From JBLHKS01 sp047620505 (lineage in GTDB: Bacteria; Verrucomicrobiota; Verrucomicrobiia; Verrucomicrobiales; DEV007): a DNA stretch of 64,000 bases. The DNA is taken from the NCBI GenBank assembly GCA_047620505.1, contig JBLHKS010000009.1, positions 14,652 to 78,651 of the forward strand, written 5' to 3'. Each line of letters starts with the position of its first letter. Positions within the stretch are counted from its first letter, which is position 1. Below the pieces are notes generated by a model. The model saw nothing but the letters and a program-made list of their open reading frames with translations, was not told the origin of the DNA and ran no database searches. The translations under genes and the position numbers were made by a program. Below are positions 1 to 8,166 of this stretch, piece by piece.

Positions 1-2
1 TC

Positions 3-2522
3 GGCTTTGGAGCCCAGGCGCTCTGCCCGTATCTCGCGGTCGAATCGATTCGCGAGATCGTGGAAAACGATCGAAACGGCAAGCTCGGCGTCGACTACGA
101 ACAAGCGGTCAATAATTACGTTAGCGGCCTCGAAAAGGGCGTGCTCAAGATCATGTCCAAAATGGGCATCAGCGTTTTGAGTTCCTACCAGGGTGCCCAG
201 ATTTTCGAAGCGATCGGTCTGAATTTTAAAGTCATCAACCGCTGTTTCTCCGGCACGCCTTCGCAAGTCGAAGGAGTCGGATTCTGGGAGCTCGCAGCCG
301 ATTGCCTTCGCCGTCACGATACTGGTTTTGGTCTGCCCGATTCGGAAGCGGACAACGCCAAGCCGCTCAAGCTCGGTGATCCGGGTTACAATCGCTTTCG
401 CCGAGGCGCTGAGCGTCACGGCATGCCGACTTCGGTTCTGAAAAATTTCCACACGTTCGTCAAAGACGGCGACCCGGAAAAGTACGAAAAATACGTCGAA
501 GATCTCAAAGCGCATCACCCGGTCGCGCTCAAAGACTTGATGGAAATCGTCCCTAACGGAAGTCCTATTCCAATCAGCGAAGTCGAGCCGATTGAAGACA
601 TCCGACGCCGTTTCACGACCGCTGCGATGTCGCTTGGCGCGCTCGGTCCCGAGGCTCACGAGACTTTGGCAATCGCGATGAACCGGATCGGCGGAAAGTC
701 CGATTCCGGCGAAGGCGGCGAAGATCCGAAGCGTTTCAAGCCGTATGAAAACGGCGATTGGGCGAACTCCAAAATCAAGCAGGTCGCCTCCGGCCGCTTC
801 GGCGTGAACACCCATTATTTGATGAACGCTGAAGAGCTTGAGATCAAAATGGCGCAGGGCGCGAAGCCCGGTGAAGGCGGGCAGCTGCCAGGCCACAAGG
901 TCAACGAACTGATCGCGCGGCTTAGGAATACAAAGCCGGGCGTGACGCTGATTTCGCCGCCGCCACACCACGATATTTATTCGATTGAGGACCTCGCCCA
1001 GCTGATCCACGACCTCAAAGAGGTCAATCCGAAGGCTCGCGTAACGGTCAAGCTCGTCGCCGAAACTGGTGTCGGCACGATCGCCGCTGGCGTGGTCAAA
1101 GCGAACGCCGACACGATCCTGATTTCCGGCCACGACGGCGGAACGGGCGCATCGCCGCTCAGCTCGATCAAACACGCCGGTCTGCCTTGGGAACTTGGCC
1201 TCGCCGAGACTCAGCAGGTGCTCATGCTCAACAACCTGAGACACCGCGTGACGCTCCGAACCGACGGCGGAATGCGCAACGGCAAGGACATCATAATGGC
1301 CGCGATCCTCGGCGCTGAGGAGTTCAACTTTGGCACAATCGCGATGATCGCGATGGGCTGCGTTTACGTTCGCAAGTGTCATCTCAACACCTGCCCCGTC
1401 GGAATCGCGACGCAGGATCCGAAGTACCGCAAAAAGTTCACCGGCAAGCCTGAGCACGTCGTGAATTTCTTCAACGCCGTCGCGCACGAAGTTCGCGAGC
1501 ACATGGCGGCTTTGGGCATTGCCAAACTCGACGATCTCATCGGTCGCCCGGAGTTTTTGAAGCAGCGCGAAATCATCGACCATCCGAAAGCGAACACGGT
1601 CGATTTGAGCCGGGTTTTGAAGGACGTCGCGAAAGAAGCCGGCCAGCAGCTGCCGAGAATTCGTCAGTGGGAGCGCAACCGGATCGAGCAGGATCCGCCG
1701 CTCGATAAGCAGATCATCGAGGACGTCCGCGGCACGATCGAGGACGGTGTCTCGAAGGTTTCGAAGAGCTACGAAATCGGAAACACGAATCGCAATGTCG
1801 GCACGATGCTCAGCGGAGCGATCGCCGAAAAATGGGCGAATGACGGAATTCCAGACGGCACGATCGACATCCAGCTCACCGGAAGCGCCGGCCAGAGCCT
1901 CGGCACGTTTCTCTGCGGCGGTGTTCGGCTGACTTTGACCGGTGAGGCGAACGACTACGTCGGCAAAGGCATGTCCGGCGGTGAAATCATCGTCAAAGCC
2001 CCGACTGAGCGCGGCTTCGAATGCTGGGAAAACTCGATCATCGGCAACACCGTGATGTACGGCGCGACGGCGGGCCACCTCTTCGCGAACGGCCATGCTG
2101 GCGAGCGTTTCTGCGTCCGAAACTCCGGCGGCGTCGCTGTTGTCGAAGGCACCGGCGATCACTGCTGCGAGTACATGACTGGCGGCCTTGTTGTGATTCT
2201 CGGGAAGACCGGGAAAAATTTCGGAGCCGGCATGAGCGGTGGTCTGGCGTTCGCTTACGACGAAGACGGGCATTTCGACATCAAGCTTAACGCTGGCATG
2301 GTCGAAGTCCGCGATCTCGTCGATCAAGAGGACATCGACACGGTCAAAGCGCTGATCCGCCGTCATTTCGAATACACCGGCAGCGACCGCGCGAAGGAAA
2401 TTCTTGAAAACTGGGACAGTGCCCGGGCGAAGTTCCGCAAGGTCCAGCCAAAGGCGGATGTCGCGGTGAAGATCGAGGAGGAGAAGCCAGCGGCGAAGGA
2501 ATTGGCGACTGCGCCAATTTAA
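3..2522 (+). CDS. gltB: Glutamate synthase large subunit, 3' part (5' end outside window)
   Basis: The reading frame is open from base 3, so the gene enters from the left and only about the last 840 of some 1,500 residues are present. The large subunit transfers the amide of glutamine to 2-oxoglutarate to make two glutamates in the cytoplasm. Visible in order are the end of the central domain, the FMN-binding TIM barrel (about nt 600-1650) and the GXGXG beta-helix domain (about nt 1780-2400). The 3Fe-4S cysteines lie in GCVYVRKCHLNTCPVGIATQ (about nt 1354-1413). The last 25 or so residues, rich in Lys/Glu/Ala, are not part of the usual family core. They recur at the end of the next small ORF (see findings). 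A GTG at 60 is an internal codon, not the start. Confidence 0.96.
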   Translation, partial: GFGAQALCPYLAVESIREIVENDRNGKLGVDYEQAVNNYVSGLEKGVLKIMSKMGISVLSSYQGAQIFEAIGLNFKVINRCFSGTPSQVEGVGFWELAADCLRRHDTGFGLPDSEADNAKPLKLGDPGYNRFRRGAERHGMPTSVLKNFHTFVKDGDPEKYEKYVEDLKAHHPVALKDLMEIVPNGSPIPISEVEPIEDIRRRFTTAAMSLGALGPEAHETLAIAMNRIGGKSDSGEGGEDPKRFKPYENGDWANSKIKQVASGRFGVNTHYLMNAEELEIKMAQGAKPGEGGQLPGHKVNELIARLRNTKPGVTLISPPPHHDIYSIEDLAQLIHDLKEVNPKARVTVKLVAETGVGTIAAGVVKANADTILISGHDGGTGASPLSSIKHAGLPWELGLAETQQVLMLNNLRHRVTLRTDGGMRNGKDIIMAAILGAEEFNFGTIAMIAMGCVYVRKCHLNTCPVGIATQDPKYRKKFTGKPEHVVNFFNAVAHEVREHMAALGIAKLDDLIGRPEFLKQREIIDHPKANTVDLSRVLKDVAKEAGQQLPRIRQWERNRIEQDPPLDKQIIEDVRGTIEDGVSKVSKSYEIGNTNRNVGTMLSGAIAEKWANDGIPDGTIDIQLTGSAGQSLGTFLCGGVRLTLTGEANDYVGKGMSGGEIIVKAPTERGFECWENSIIGNTVMYGATAGHLFANGHAGERFCVRNSGGVAVVEGTGDHCCEYMTGGLVVILGKTGKNFGAGMSGGLAFAYDEDGHFDIKLNAGMVEVRDLVDQEDIDTVKALIRRHFEYTGSDRAKEILENWDSARAKFRKVQPKADVAVKIEEEKPAAKELATAPI
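2465..2513 (+). repeat. Direct repeat, copy 1 (gltB tail)
   Basis: 49 bases at the 3' end of gltB, matched at 43 positions by 2731-2779. The final 19 bases are identical. Confidence 0.9.
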
Positions 2523-2536
2523 TGCGATAATCGCGA

Positions 2537-2785
2537 ATGAGTTTAGCTGAGGTCAAAGCCGAGATCAGGACGTGGTCGGAGGACGAGCGCCGTAAACTCA
2601 GCGCTTTTCTGATGGCGCTCGAAGATGAAGCAGACCCAGCGGAACGAAGGAAGCTAGCCGAAAAAATCGACGACAAAGATCCTGACCACTGGATCCCTCT
2701 CGATCGAGCGCTTGAAGCATCGCAGGTGGAGGTGAAGATCGAAGTGGAAAAGCCTGCCGAGAAGGAATTGGCGACTGCGGGTTGA
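2537..2785 (+). CDS. Small antitoxin-like protein with a gltB-derived tail
   Basis: An 82-residue charged protein that opens MSLAEVKAEIRTWSEDERRK, 14 bases after the gltB stop. The N-terminal 55 residues resemble small alpha-helical addiction-module proteins with the pattern 'EERRxLxxFLxxL...DPxxW'. The last 16 or so residues copy the gltB C terminus almost word for word (KIEVEKPAEKELATA against KIEEEKPAAKELATA). Seen: the duplicated tail. Inferred: the protein is an antitoxin or an antitoxin remnant. It is followed at once by an antitoxin/toxin pair, so it may be an orphan component of the same inserted unit. The function is unproven. Confidence 0.6.
   Translation: MSLAEVKAEIRTWSEDERRKLSAFLMALEDEADPAERRKLAEKIDDKDPDHWIPLDRALEASQVEVKIEVEKPAEKELATAG
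2731..2779 (+). repeat. Direct repeat, copy 2 (tail of the antitoxin-like ORF)
   Basis: Second copy of the gltB tail repeat, in frame at the end of the ORF 2537-2785, 266 bases downstream of copy 1. Confidence 0.9.
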
Positions 2786-2802
2786 CCGTGCTAGCTTTCG
2801 TC

Positions 2803-3000
2803 GTGACTGACCTCAAGGAAAAGGTTCTCTCCCTTCCGGAGGATGAAAAGCGCGACATCTTTAACGCGTTGCGCGCCAATTTGGACGAAGCCCCCCTTCT
2901 TCGAATCCTGAACGAACGGCGGCGGCTTTTCCAGTCTGGAGAAATGTCGGCCGATTCCGCCGAAGTTGTTTTCGATCGTCTCCTCGCTCGGTACTCGTGA
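2803..3000 (+). CDS. Putative addiction-module antitoxin (TIGR02574-like)
   Basis: I chose the GTG at 2803, which gives a 65-residue protein starting MTDLKEKVLSLPEDEKRDI. A TTG at 2782 would add seven residues. The helical pattern 'vlsLPEDEKRDIFNALRANLDE... RRRLFQSGEMSADSAEVVFDRLLARY' matches short antitoxins encoded in front of ParE-family toxins. Its stop overlaps the next start by four bases (GTGA), the usual translational coupling of type II toxin-antitoxin pairs. Inferred role: neutralise the toxin encoded at 2997 and autoregulate the pair. Confidence 0.6.
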   Translation: MTDLKEKVLSLPEDEKRDIFNALRANLDEAPLLRILNERRRLFQSGEMSADSAEVVFDRLLARYS

Positions 3001-3302
3001 ACCTGAGAGTCACCCAACAAGGGGAATGGGATTTAGAATTGAGGGCCGAATTCTGGGAAAAACGGCAGGCCAGCCTCGGACGAGAGTACCTGTTGCACCT
3101 TCGTTCGGAGTTGAAGCGATTGACTCGACTGGCGACATCGGACAGGCACGCGAGACGCTTGGGCGACTTCCGCCGGTTTCTGACCAAGCGATTTTCCGCC
3201 GAAGTATTCTATGATATCGAAGACGACGATCTTGTGGTCTACGGCGTTTTTGATTGCCGGGAGGATCCTCTTGAGATCGAGCTCGAACTCTCACGACGCT
3301 GA
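2997..3302 (+). CDS. RelE/ParE-family toxin
   Basis: A 101-residue protein starting at GTG 2997, overlapping the antitoxin stop. The arrangement of predicted secondary structure is that of the ParE/RelE fold (plasmid stabilisation family): an N-terminal strand (NLRVTQQGEWDLE), two helices rich in Arg/Leu, then C-terminal strands (RRFLTKRFSAEVFYDIEDDDLVVYGVFDCREDPLEIELELS). Such toxins inhibit gyrase (ParE) or cleave ribosome-bound mRNA (RelE). Which applies here cannot be told from sequence. The codon for the family's conserved C-terminal Arg/His region is only partly clear, so the assignment is by fold pattern and context. Confidence 0.72.
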   Translation: MNLRVTQQGEWDLELRAEFWEKRQASLGREYLLHLRSELKRLTRLATSDRHARRLGDFRRFLTKRFSAEVFYDIEDDDLVVYGVFDCREDPLEIELELSRR

Positions 3303-3346
3303 AACGTCGCCGTTGACGGATCGCCTCCCCGCCTGGACTTTACCGA

Positions 3347-4819
3347 GTGCATCAAACCGCTGACACACCTCGAACTCTGAATTTCGGCCACGCTTGGGAC
3401 TACGCCCCTGCTCCGGAAACGACTCCGGTTCCGTTGAAGGAATCCTATCAATTGTTCATCGACGGAAAGTTCGTCGATCCCAGCACCGGCGAGTGGTTCG
3501 ATTCGATCAACCCCGCGACCGGCAAGCCGCACACGAAAATCGCGAAAGCCGGCCAGGCGGACGTCGACGCCGCGGTAGCAGCTGCTCGGCGGGCTTACGA
3601 AGGCAGTTGGGGAAAAATGAGCCCGCGCGATCGCGGCAAGCTGCTTTTCCGAGTCGCCCGGATGATTCAAGAACGCGCCCGCGAGTTGGCAATTCTTGAA
3701 ACGATGGACAACGGCAAACCGATCAAGGAAAGCCGCGATGTCGACCTTCCGCTCGTCGCTGCGCATTTTTTCTACTGCGCCGGCTGGGCAGACAAGCTCG
3801 ACTACGCGTTCCCTGGTCGGAGTCCGAAGCCGATCGGCATCGCTGGCCAGATCATTCCGTGGAATTTCCCGCTCCTGATGCTCGCGTGGAAAATCGCGCC
3901 CGCGCTGGCTTGCGGAAACACGGTCGTGCTCAAACCGGCGGAGACGACCTCGGTTACCGCGATGCACATGGCGGAGATTTTTCGCGACGCTGGCCTGCCC
4001 GATGGAGTTGTGAATATCGTCACCGGAGCGGGTGAGGTTGGCGAGCAAATCGTCAATCACGACGGCGTCGACAAAATCGCGTTCACCGGCTCAACAGAAG
4101 TTGGCAAGCGGATCGCGAAGTCGATCGCAGGCACGCCGAAACGCCTGACGCTCGAGCTGGGCGGCAAGGCGGCGAACATCATTTTCGAGGACGCCGCGCT
4201 CGACCAGGCCGTCGAGGGGATCGTCAACGGAATCTATTTTAACCAGGGTCACGTCTGTTGTGCTGGCAGTCGGCTGCTCGTCCAAGAGGGAATCTACGAC
4301 GAGGTCGTTCGTCTGCTCGAAAGCCGGATTCGGACCCTGCGCGTGGGTGACCCGCTCGACAAAAACACGGATATCGGCGCGATCAATTCGGCCGAGCAGC
4401 TGAGCCGGATTCAAGAGTTAGTCGGTGTCGGCGTCGATGAAGGCGCGGAGTTGGTCCAGTCGAGCTGCGACTTGCCGAACGACGGTTTCTGGTTCAAGCC
4501 GAGTTTCTTCACTGGCGTCACGCCGTCGCATCGGATCGCCCAGGAAGAAATATTCGGCCCGGTTTTAAGCGTGATGACGTTCAGGACTCCAGACGAAGCC
4601 GTGCAGCGCGCGAACAACACATTTTACGGGCTTAGCGCCGGAGTTTGGACTCAGAAAGGTTCGCGGATTCTGAAGATGGCGAAGGATCTGAAAGCCGGCG
4701 TGATCTGGGCGAACACGTTTAACAAGTTTGATCCGACAAGCCCGTTCGGCGGCTTCAAAGAAAGCGGCTTCGGTCGCGAGGGCGGCGTTCAAGGACTGCT
4801 GGCCTACTGCAGTTTTTGA
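3347..4819 (+). CDS. NAD(P)-dependent aldehyde dehydrogenase
   Basis: A 490-residue cytoplasmic enzyme that oxidises an aldehyde to its acid. GTG start. An N-terminal extension of about 30 residues (NFGHAWDYAPAPE) precedes the fold. This extension is common in planctomycete and verrucomicrobial aldehyde dehydrogenases. Seen: the cofactor-site motif IIPWNFPLLM, the catalytic Glu in LELGGKAANIIF, and the catalytic Cys304 in FNQGHVCCAGSR. The protein ends shortly after the final GGFKESGFGREGG motif, a little earlier than typical family members. The substrate is not readable. Relatives often sit beside a second dehydrogenase, which is absent here. Confidence 0.93.
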   Translation: MHQTADTPRTLNFGHAWDYAPAPETTPVPLKESYQLFIDGKFVDPSTGEWFDSINPATGKPHTKIAKAGQADVDAAVAAARRAYEGSWGKMSPRDRGKLLFRVARMIQERARELAILETMDNGKPIKESRDVDLPLVAAHFFYCAGWADKLDYAFPGRSPKPIGIAGQIIPWNFPLLMLAWKIAPALACGNTVVLKPAETTSVTAMHMAEIFRDAGLPDGVVNIVTGAGEVGEQIVNHDGVDKIAFTGSTEVGKRIAKSIAGTPKRLTLELGGKAANIIFEDAALDQAVEGIVNGIYFNQGHVCCAGSRLLVQEGIYDEVVRLLESRIRTLRVGDPLDKNTDIGAINSAEQLSRIQELVGVGVDEGAELVQSSCDLPNDGFWFKPSFFTGVTPSHRIAQEEIFGPVLSVMTFRTPDEAVQRANNTFYGLSAGVWTQKGSRILKMAKDLKAGVIWANTFNKFDPTSPFGGFKESGFGREGGVQGLLAYCSF

Positions 4820-4825
4820 AAATTT

Positions 4826-5215
4826 ATGAACGCCCGATTAAGTCCTTGCCTCTTTCTATTCGTTTTCGCTCTAACAAGTTGTGGAGAAGATGAAAAACCG
4901 GATCCCACAACTTTGGCTTTTGAATTTCTCAATAGTTGGGGCGTAGCCCTCATAGTTCTGCTCACGCTTTCAAATTGGCTTGTTAGAGAAACGAAAATCC
5001 CAAACCTACTATTTATGAGTGCCGTACTTCTCGCAATTCCGTATTTCGTATTAAATTTTTTCCTAATTAAATTCGAACTCAACTTTTCGTTACTTTATCT
5101 CGTGGCTGGATTGTCAGGGTTGTTAAGTTCCATTCTAGCCGGCATAGCGATAGTCATGGCGATTCCTGAACAATTGGATCGAATCGACGATGATCTCGAA
5201 ACCAAGGAAAAGTGA
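4826..5215 (+). CDS. Small lipoprotein with membrane segments, unknown function
   Basis: A 129-residue protein not recognised by family. It begins with a lipoprotein-type signal (lipobox LTSC, Cys19), then has three hydrophobic stretches at about residues 36-54, 60-80 and 85-113, and a charged C-terminal tail. The stretch 4820-5215 is clearly richer in A+T than its neighbours and has none of the palindromic repeats common elsewhere in the window. Both facts are compatible with recent acquisition. It lies between an aldehyde dehydrogenase and coaB with no functional link to either. Confidence 0.55.
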   Translation: MNARLSPCLFLFVFALTSCGEDEKPDPTTLAFEFLNSWGVALIVLLTLSNWLVRETKIPNLLFMSAVLLAIPYFVLNFFLIKFELNFSLLYLVAGLSGLLSSILAGIAIVMAIPEQLDRIDDDLETKEK

Positions 5216-5268
5216 AGTCTTCGCAATCCGCTATGACTATAGGAGCAGCGACGGAGCAGTCCCCTGCA

Positions 5269-5922
5269 ATGAAGTTCCTCATCACCGCCGGGCCGACGCG
5301 TGAGCCGATCGATCCGGTTCGTTTCCTCAGCAATCGCTCGAGTGGCAAGTTCGGCTACGCGATCGCCTCAGCTGCTGCTGAGGCCGGGCATGAGGTTGTG
5401 CTGATTTCCGGGCCGGTTGCGATTCCGGCTCCGATCCAGCCTCACGTCCGCGTGATCACGGTCGAGACGACACGCCAGATGTACGAGGCGGTCGAAGCGC
5501 GAATTCGCGAAATGGACGTGGCGATCATGACAGCCGCGGTCGCAGACTACCGGCCGACGCACTTTGAGCCTAACAAGATCAAAAAAACGCAGAACGCCAA
5601 CCCAGTCATCCACTTGGAAAAGACCGAAGACATCCTCGGCTCCGCGCGGGAGACAATGGGCTTTGGGGGCGTGTTAGTGGGGTTCGCGGCGGAAACTGAG
5701 CGGCTCGCCGAGTACGCCACCGACAAGCTCGAACGCAAGCGCTGCGATCTGATCGTAGCCAACGACGTCAGCCGGAAGGACATCGGTTTCGACTCGGATC
5801 TCAACGAAATAAGCCTGTTTTTCGCAGGCGGCAAATCCCAATTGCTGCCGCGACGATCCAAGGCCGAATTGGCGGTCGAGCTGGTTGAGATTATCGGAAA
5901 AATCAAGAGGGAAGTGCCCTGA
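5269..5922 (+). CDS. coaB: Phosphopantothenoylcysteine synthetase (CoaB domain, stand-alone)
   Basis: A 217-residue protein for the CTP- or ATP-dependent joining of 4'-phosphopantothenate and cysteine in coenzyme A synthesis. I chose ATG 5269 because the family begins with (M)KFLITAGPTREPIDPVRF. The frame is open back to 5212. Diagnostic parts are ITAGPTxEPIDPVRFxSNRSSGKxG, AAVADYRP, KIKK and the VANDVS region (written as fragments). Most bacteria carry CoaB fused behind the decarboxylase CoaC. Here only the CoaB half is present, so a separate coaC elsewhere is expected. Confidence 0.93.
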   Translation: MKFLITAGPTREPIDPVRFLSNRSSGKFGYAIASAAAEAGHEVVLISGPVAIPAPIQPHVRVITVETTRQMYEAVEARIREMDVAIMTAAVADYRPTHFEPNKIKKTQNANPVIHLEKTEDILGSARETMGFGGVLVGFAAETERLAEYATDKLERKRCDLIVANDVSRKDIGFDSDLNEISLFFAGGKSQLLPRRSKAELAVELVEIIGKIKREVP

Positions 5923-5974
5923 CAGCTTCATCTTGTTCGGTTGATTGCCGGCCCGTTTCTCGTAGGCTCGCGGC

Positions 5975-8116
5975 GTGGGCCTCCTCTCAAAAATTCGAGC
6001 CAAACGACTGCTCCTACCGCTGAGTTTAGCGGTCGGCTCCGTGTTGTTGAGCTGGACTCTCGCGTTTTTCGCCTTCAAAGACATCGGCTGGCTCTACGGA
6101 ACGGCGTTTCTCGTCATCGGAACGCTGACCCTCGGGAGTGCTTGTTTTTACCGCTATCGACTCACCCGCGAGCAAGCAGAGGCCGCTTCCCTGAGCGAAG
6201 AGGTCTTCGAGGACCGCCAGCAGCTGCTGGGTCTGCAACAAACGCTCGAGGAAGACATGCTGACTTTCGAAAAGCAACGACAAGGCTTCGAGACTCGGCT
6301 CATGACCTATCATGAGTGGGCTGAATTCCCGACCGTCGAGCAGTTCGCCGAGCCCGACGACGAACCCGAGGAAGTCAGCGCGCGCGACCGCGAAGTGCTC
6401 GAGCGAGTCCAGGACGCGGCGGACAAGATCATCGACAATTTCCAGAACGATCGCTACAGCGAGGACGGCGAGTTCCGCCCGATGCTTCTGCTGAATGAGG
6501 TGATCGAATTCATTGAAACGATCGCGAGAATTTATCAGCCCGATTCCGAGCACCCGCTTTTGGAGACGAGTATCGAATCGCTTCTGAAGTCCATCAACCA
6601 CATCACGCTTCAGTTGATGTTTCAGATCGAGCAGCTCCCGCTCAACCTCAAGGATTACAGCCTTTCCAAGGCCTACGATCACATCCGCAAAGCCGGCAAA
6701 GTTTACCAGGCTTATCAGTCTGTTAGTCCGATTTTGCCTTACATGAGTTACACTTGGCAGGTCGGTCGACTCGTGCTCGGAGCGAACCCGGTCACGATGG
6801 GTGGCTGGATGTTAGGGTCGGAAATCTTCAAGCGCGCCGGTCGAAAACTTTCGAGGCATTACATCGATCGCTACTCGCTGAAACTGGCTGCTGACGCGAT
6901 TCGGATCGTCGCGAACGAAACGGCGATCACGTTTGATCAAAATTATCGTTACCGCGATCCGAGTTGGATTTACGGAGTCGAGTTAACCGAGCTAGTCTAT
7001 CAATTTCCGCTTTCGCGCGAAACGCTTCAGGTTGCGCTTTGCGAGGTCGGAACGCTCCCGCTTCGAAGCAGCTACGATCGGATTTTCCTCTATCGCTGCC
7101 TGGCGACCGGGAAAAGTCCGCAGCCAGATGACTTCGTTCGCGCTAACGCGCTTGGCTCGGAACAGCGCCGCGAAATTGCCGAACGGCTTGAGCGATTTTT
7201 CCGCGTTCACGTCCACGGTCGTCGACGTGCACGGGTCGAAGAATGGGTAACCGGCGCGAGTGAGCGGCTTGGGGTTCAGATCCGGGCTCAGGAACTTTCG
7301 ACACCGGATACCCCAGAAGCTGAGGCCGCCAGCGCGCTTCAATCGTTAGGCGCGTTCCTGATTGCGGTCAAAGAAATGGAGCCGGACCAGGTTCGGGCCC
7401 CGCTCGAGAAAACCGAGGTCGCGGCCCACACGACGGCTGAGGCCAGAGAGCAGGCGATCCAGCAGGTGCTGGAGAGTCCGCCAATGTTTTTCGACTACGC
7501 CGACCTGGAGCCGGACGGCGCAGTTTTGACGTTGTACCTTCACGATCTCGTCGCGTTCGAAAGCACAAATCGCCCGGTCGATCTTCAAGGCTATTGGGCG
7601 ATCCAGGACGTCGCCGCCTACTGCCGTCAGGATTGGGCTTCGCTCGATCTAGAGCTTCAGACCGCCTACCGAATTCACTTCACCCAAGCTTTTGACGACG
7701 ACGCACCGAAAGTGAAGTTCGACAAGCAGCTGCTCCTGGCGCTCCCGCGGGTTCTCGAGCCGGAGGAGGCTCCCTTGTTCGTCTACGGAAAAGTCGCCAC
7801 GCCCTCAGCCGTCCAGAAGCGGCGCAGCTCGACACGCTGGTTAATCGGAACGGCAACGCGGTTAGTTGCGGTCGAGATTCGCGAAGACCTCGAACTCGAC
7901 GATTACCATCGGCATCGAGTTTTCTGGACGGCGAAATGCGGGGTCGCGGCGGTCGAGCACAACAAAGCGATTATGGACGATCACTGCCGGATCCAGGGCG
8001 GAATCTTCGCAAGCGGGATCGTTCCGGACGACGATCTCGGTTTGCGCGTAAACTGCGAAAAGCTCAAGTCGTCGGAGAAATTCTTCCGAGCGCTGAAAAA
8101 CTGGGCGAAAGAATGA
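5975..8116 (+). CDS. Large membrane-anchored protein of unknown function
   Basis: A 713-residue protein starting at GTG 5975, not recognised. Two hydrophobic segments lie near the N terminus (about residues 12-33 and 40-57). A Glu/Gln-rich stretch with coiled-coil character follows (about 65-110), then a large soluble alpha-rich region with no motif I can name. A short hydrophobic patch around residues 250-285 (PILPYMSYTWQVGRLVLG) could be a membrane hairpin. A perfect palindromic repeat falls at 6218 and a one-mismatch copy at 7460. No catalytic signature is visible. Its location after coaB gives no functional clue. Confidence 0.7.
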   Translation: MGLLSKIRAKRLLLPLSLAVGSVLLSWTLAFFAFKDIGWLYGTAFLVIGTLTLGSACFYRYRLTREQAEAASLSEEVFEDRQQLLGLQQTLEEDMLTFEKQRQGFETRLMTYHEWAEFPTVEQFAEPDDEPEEVSARDREVLERVQDAADKIIDNFQNDRYSEDGEFRPMLLLNEVIEFIETIARIYQPDSEHPLLETSIESLLKSINHITLQLMFQIEQLPLNLKDYSLSKAYDHIRKAGKVYQAYQSVSPILPYMSYTWQVGRLVLGANPVTMGGWMLGSEIFKRAGRKLSRHYIDRYSLKLAADAIRIVANETAITFDQNYRYRDPSWIYGVELTELVYQFPLSRETLQVALCEVGTLPLRSSYDRIFLYRCLATGKSPQPDDFVRANALGSEQRREIAERLERFFRVHVHGRRRARVEEWVTGASERLGVQIRAQELSTPDTPEAEAASALQSLGAFLIAVKEMEPDQVRAPLEKTEVAAHTTAEAREQAIQQVLESPPMFFDYADLEPDGAVLTLYLHDLVAFESTNRPVDLQGYWAIQDVAAYCRQDWASLDLELQTAYRIHFTQAFDDDAPKVKFDKQLLLALPRVLEPEEAPLFVYGKVATPSAVQKRRSSTRWLIGTATRLVAVEIREDLELDDYHRHRVFWTAKCGVAAVEHNKAIMDDHCRIQGGIFASGIVPDDDLGLRVNCEKLKSSEKFFRALKNWAKE
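6218..6229. repeat. Iterated palindrome, perfect
   Basis: CAGCAGCTGCTG flanked C...G (14-base palindrome). Reads QQLL in the 713-residue protein. Confidence 0.85.
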
Positions 8117-8166
8117 CTCGCGCCGCAAGTCGGTTGCGCCGGGATGCCGCCGCTCTACGATTGGGC

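Noticed and set aside
5370..5380. CAG/CTG microsatellite expansion as the origin of the palindrome
   Set aside because: Copies do not extend into longer CAG or CTG runs. The centre of symmetry and flanks Y...R are fixed.
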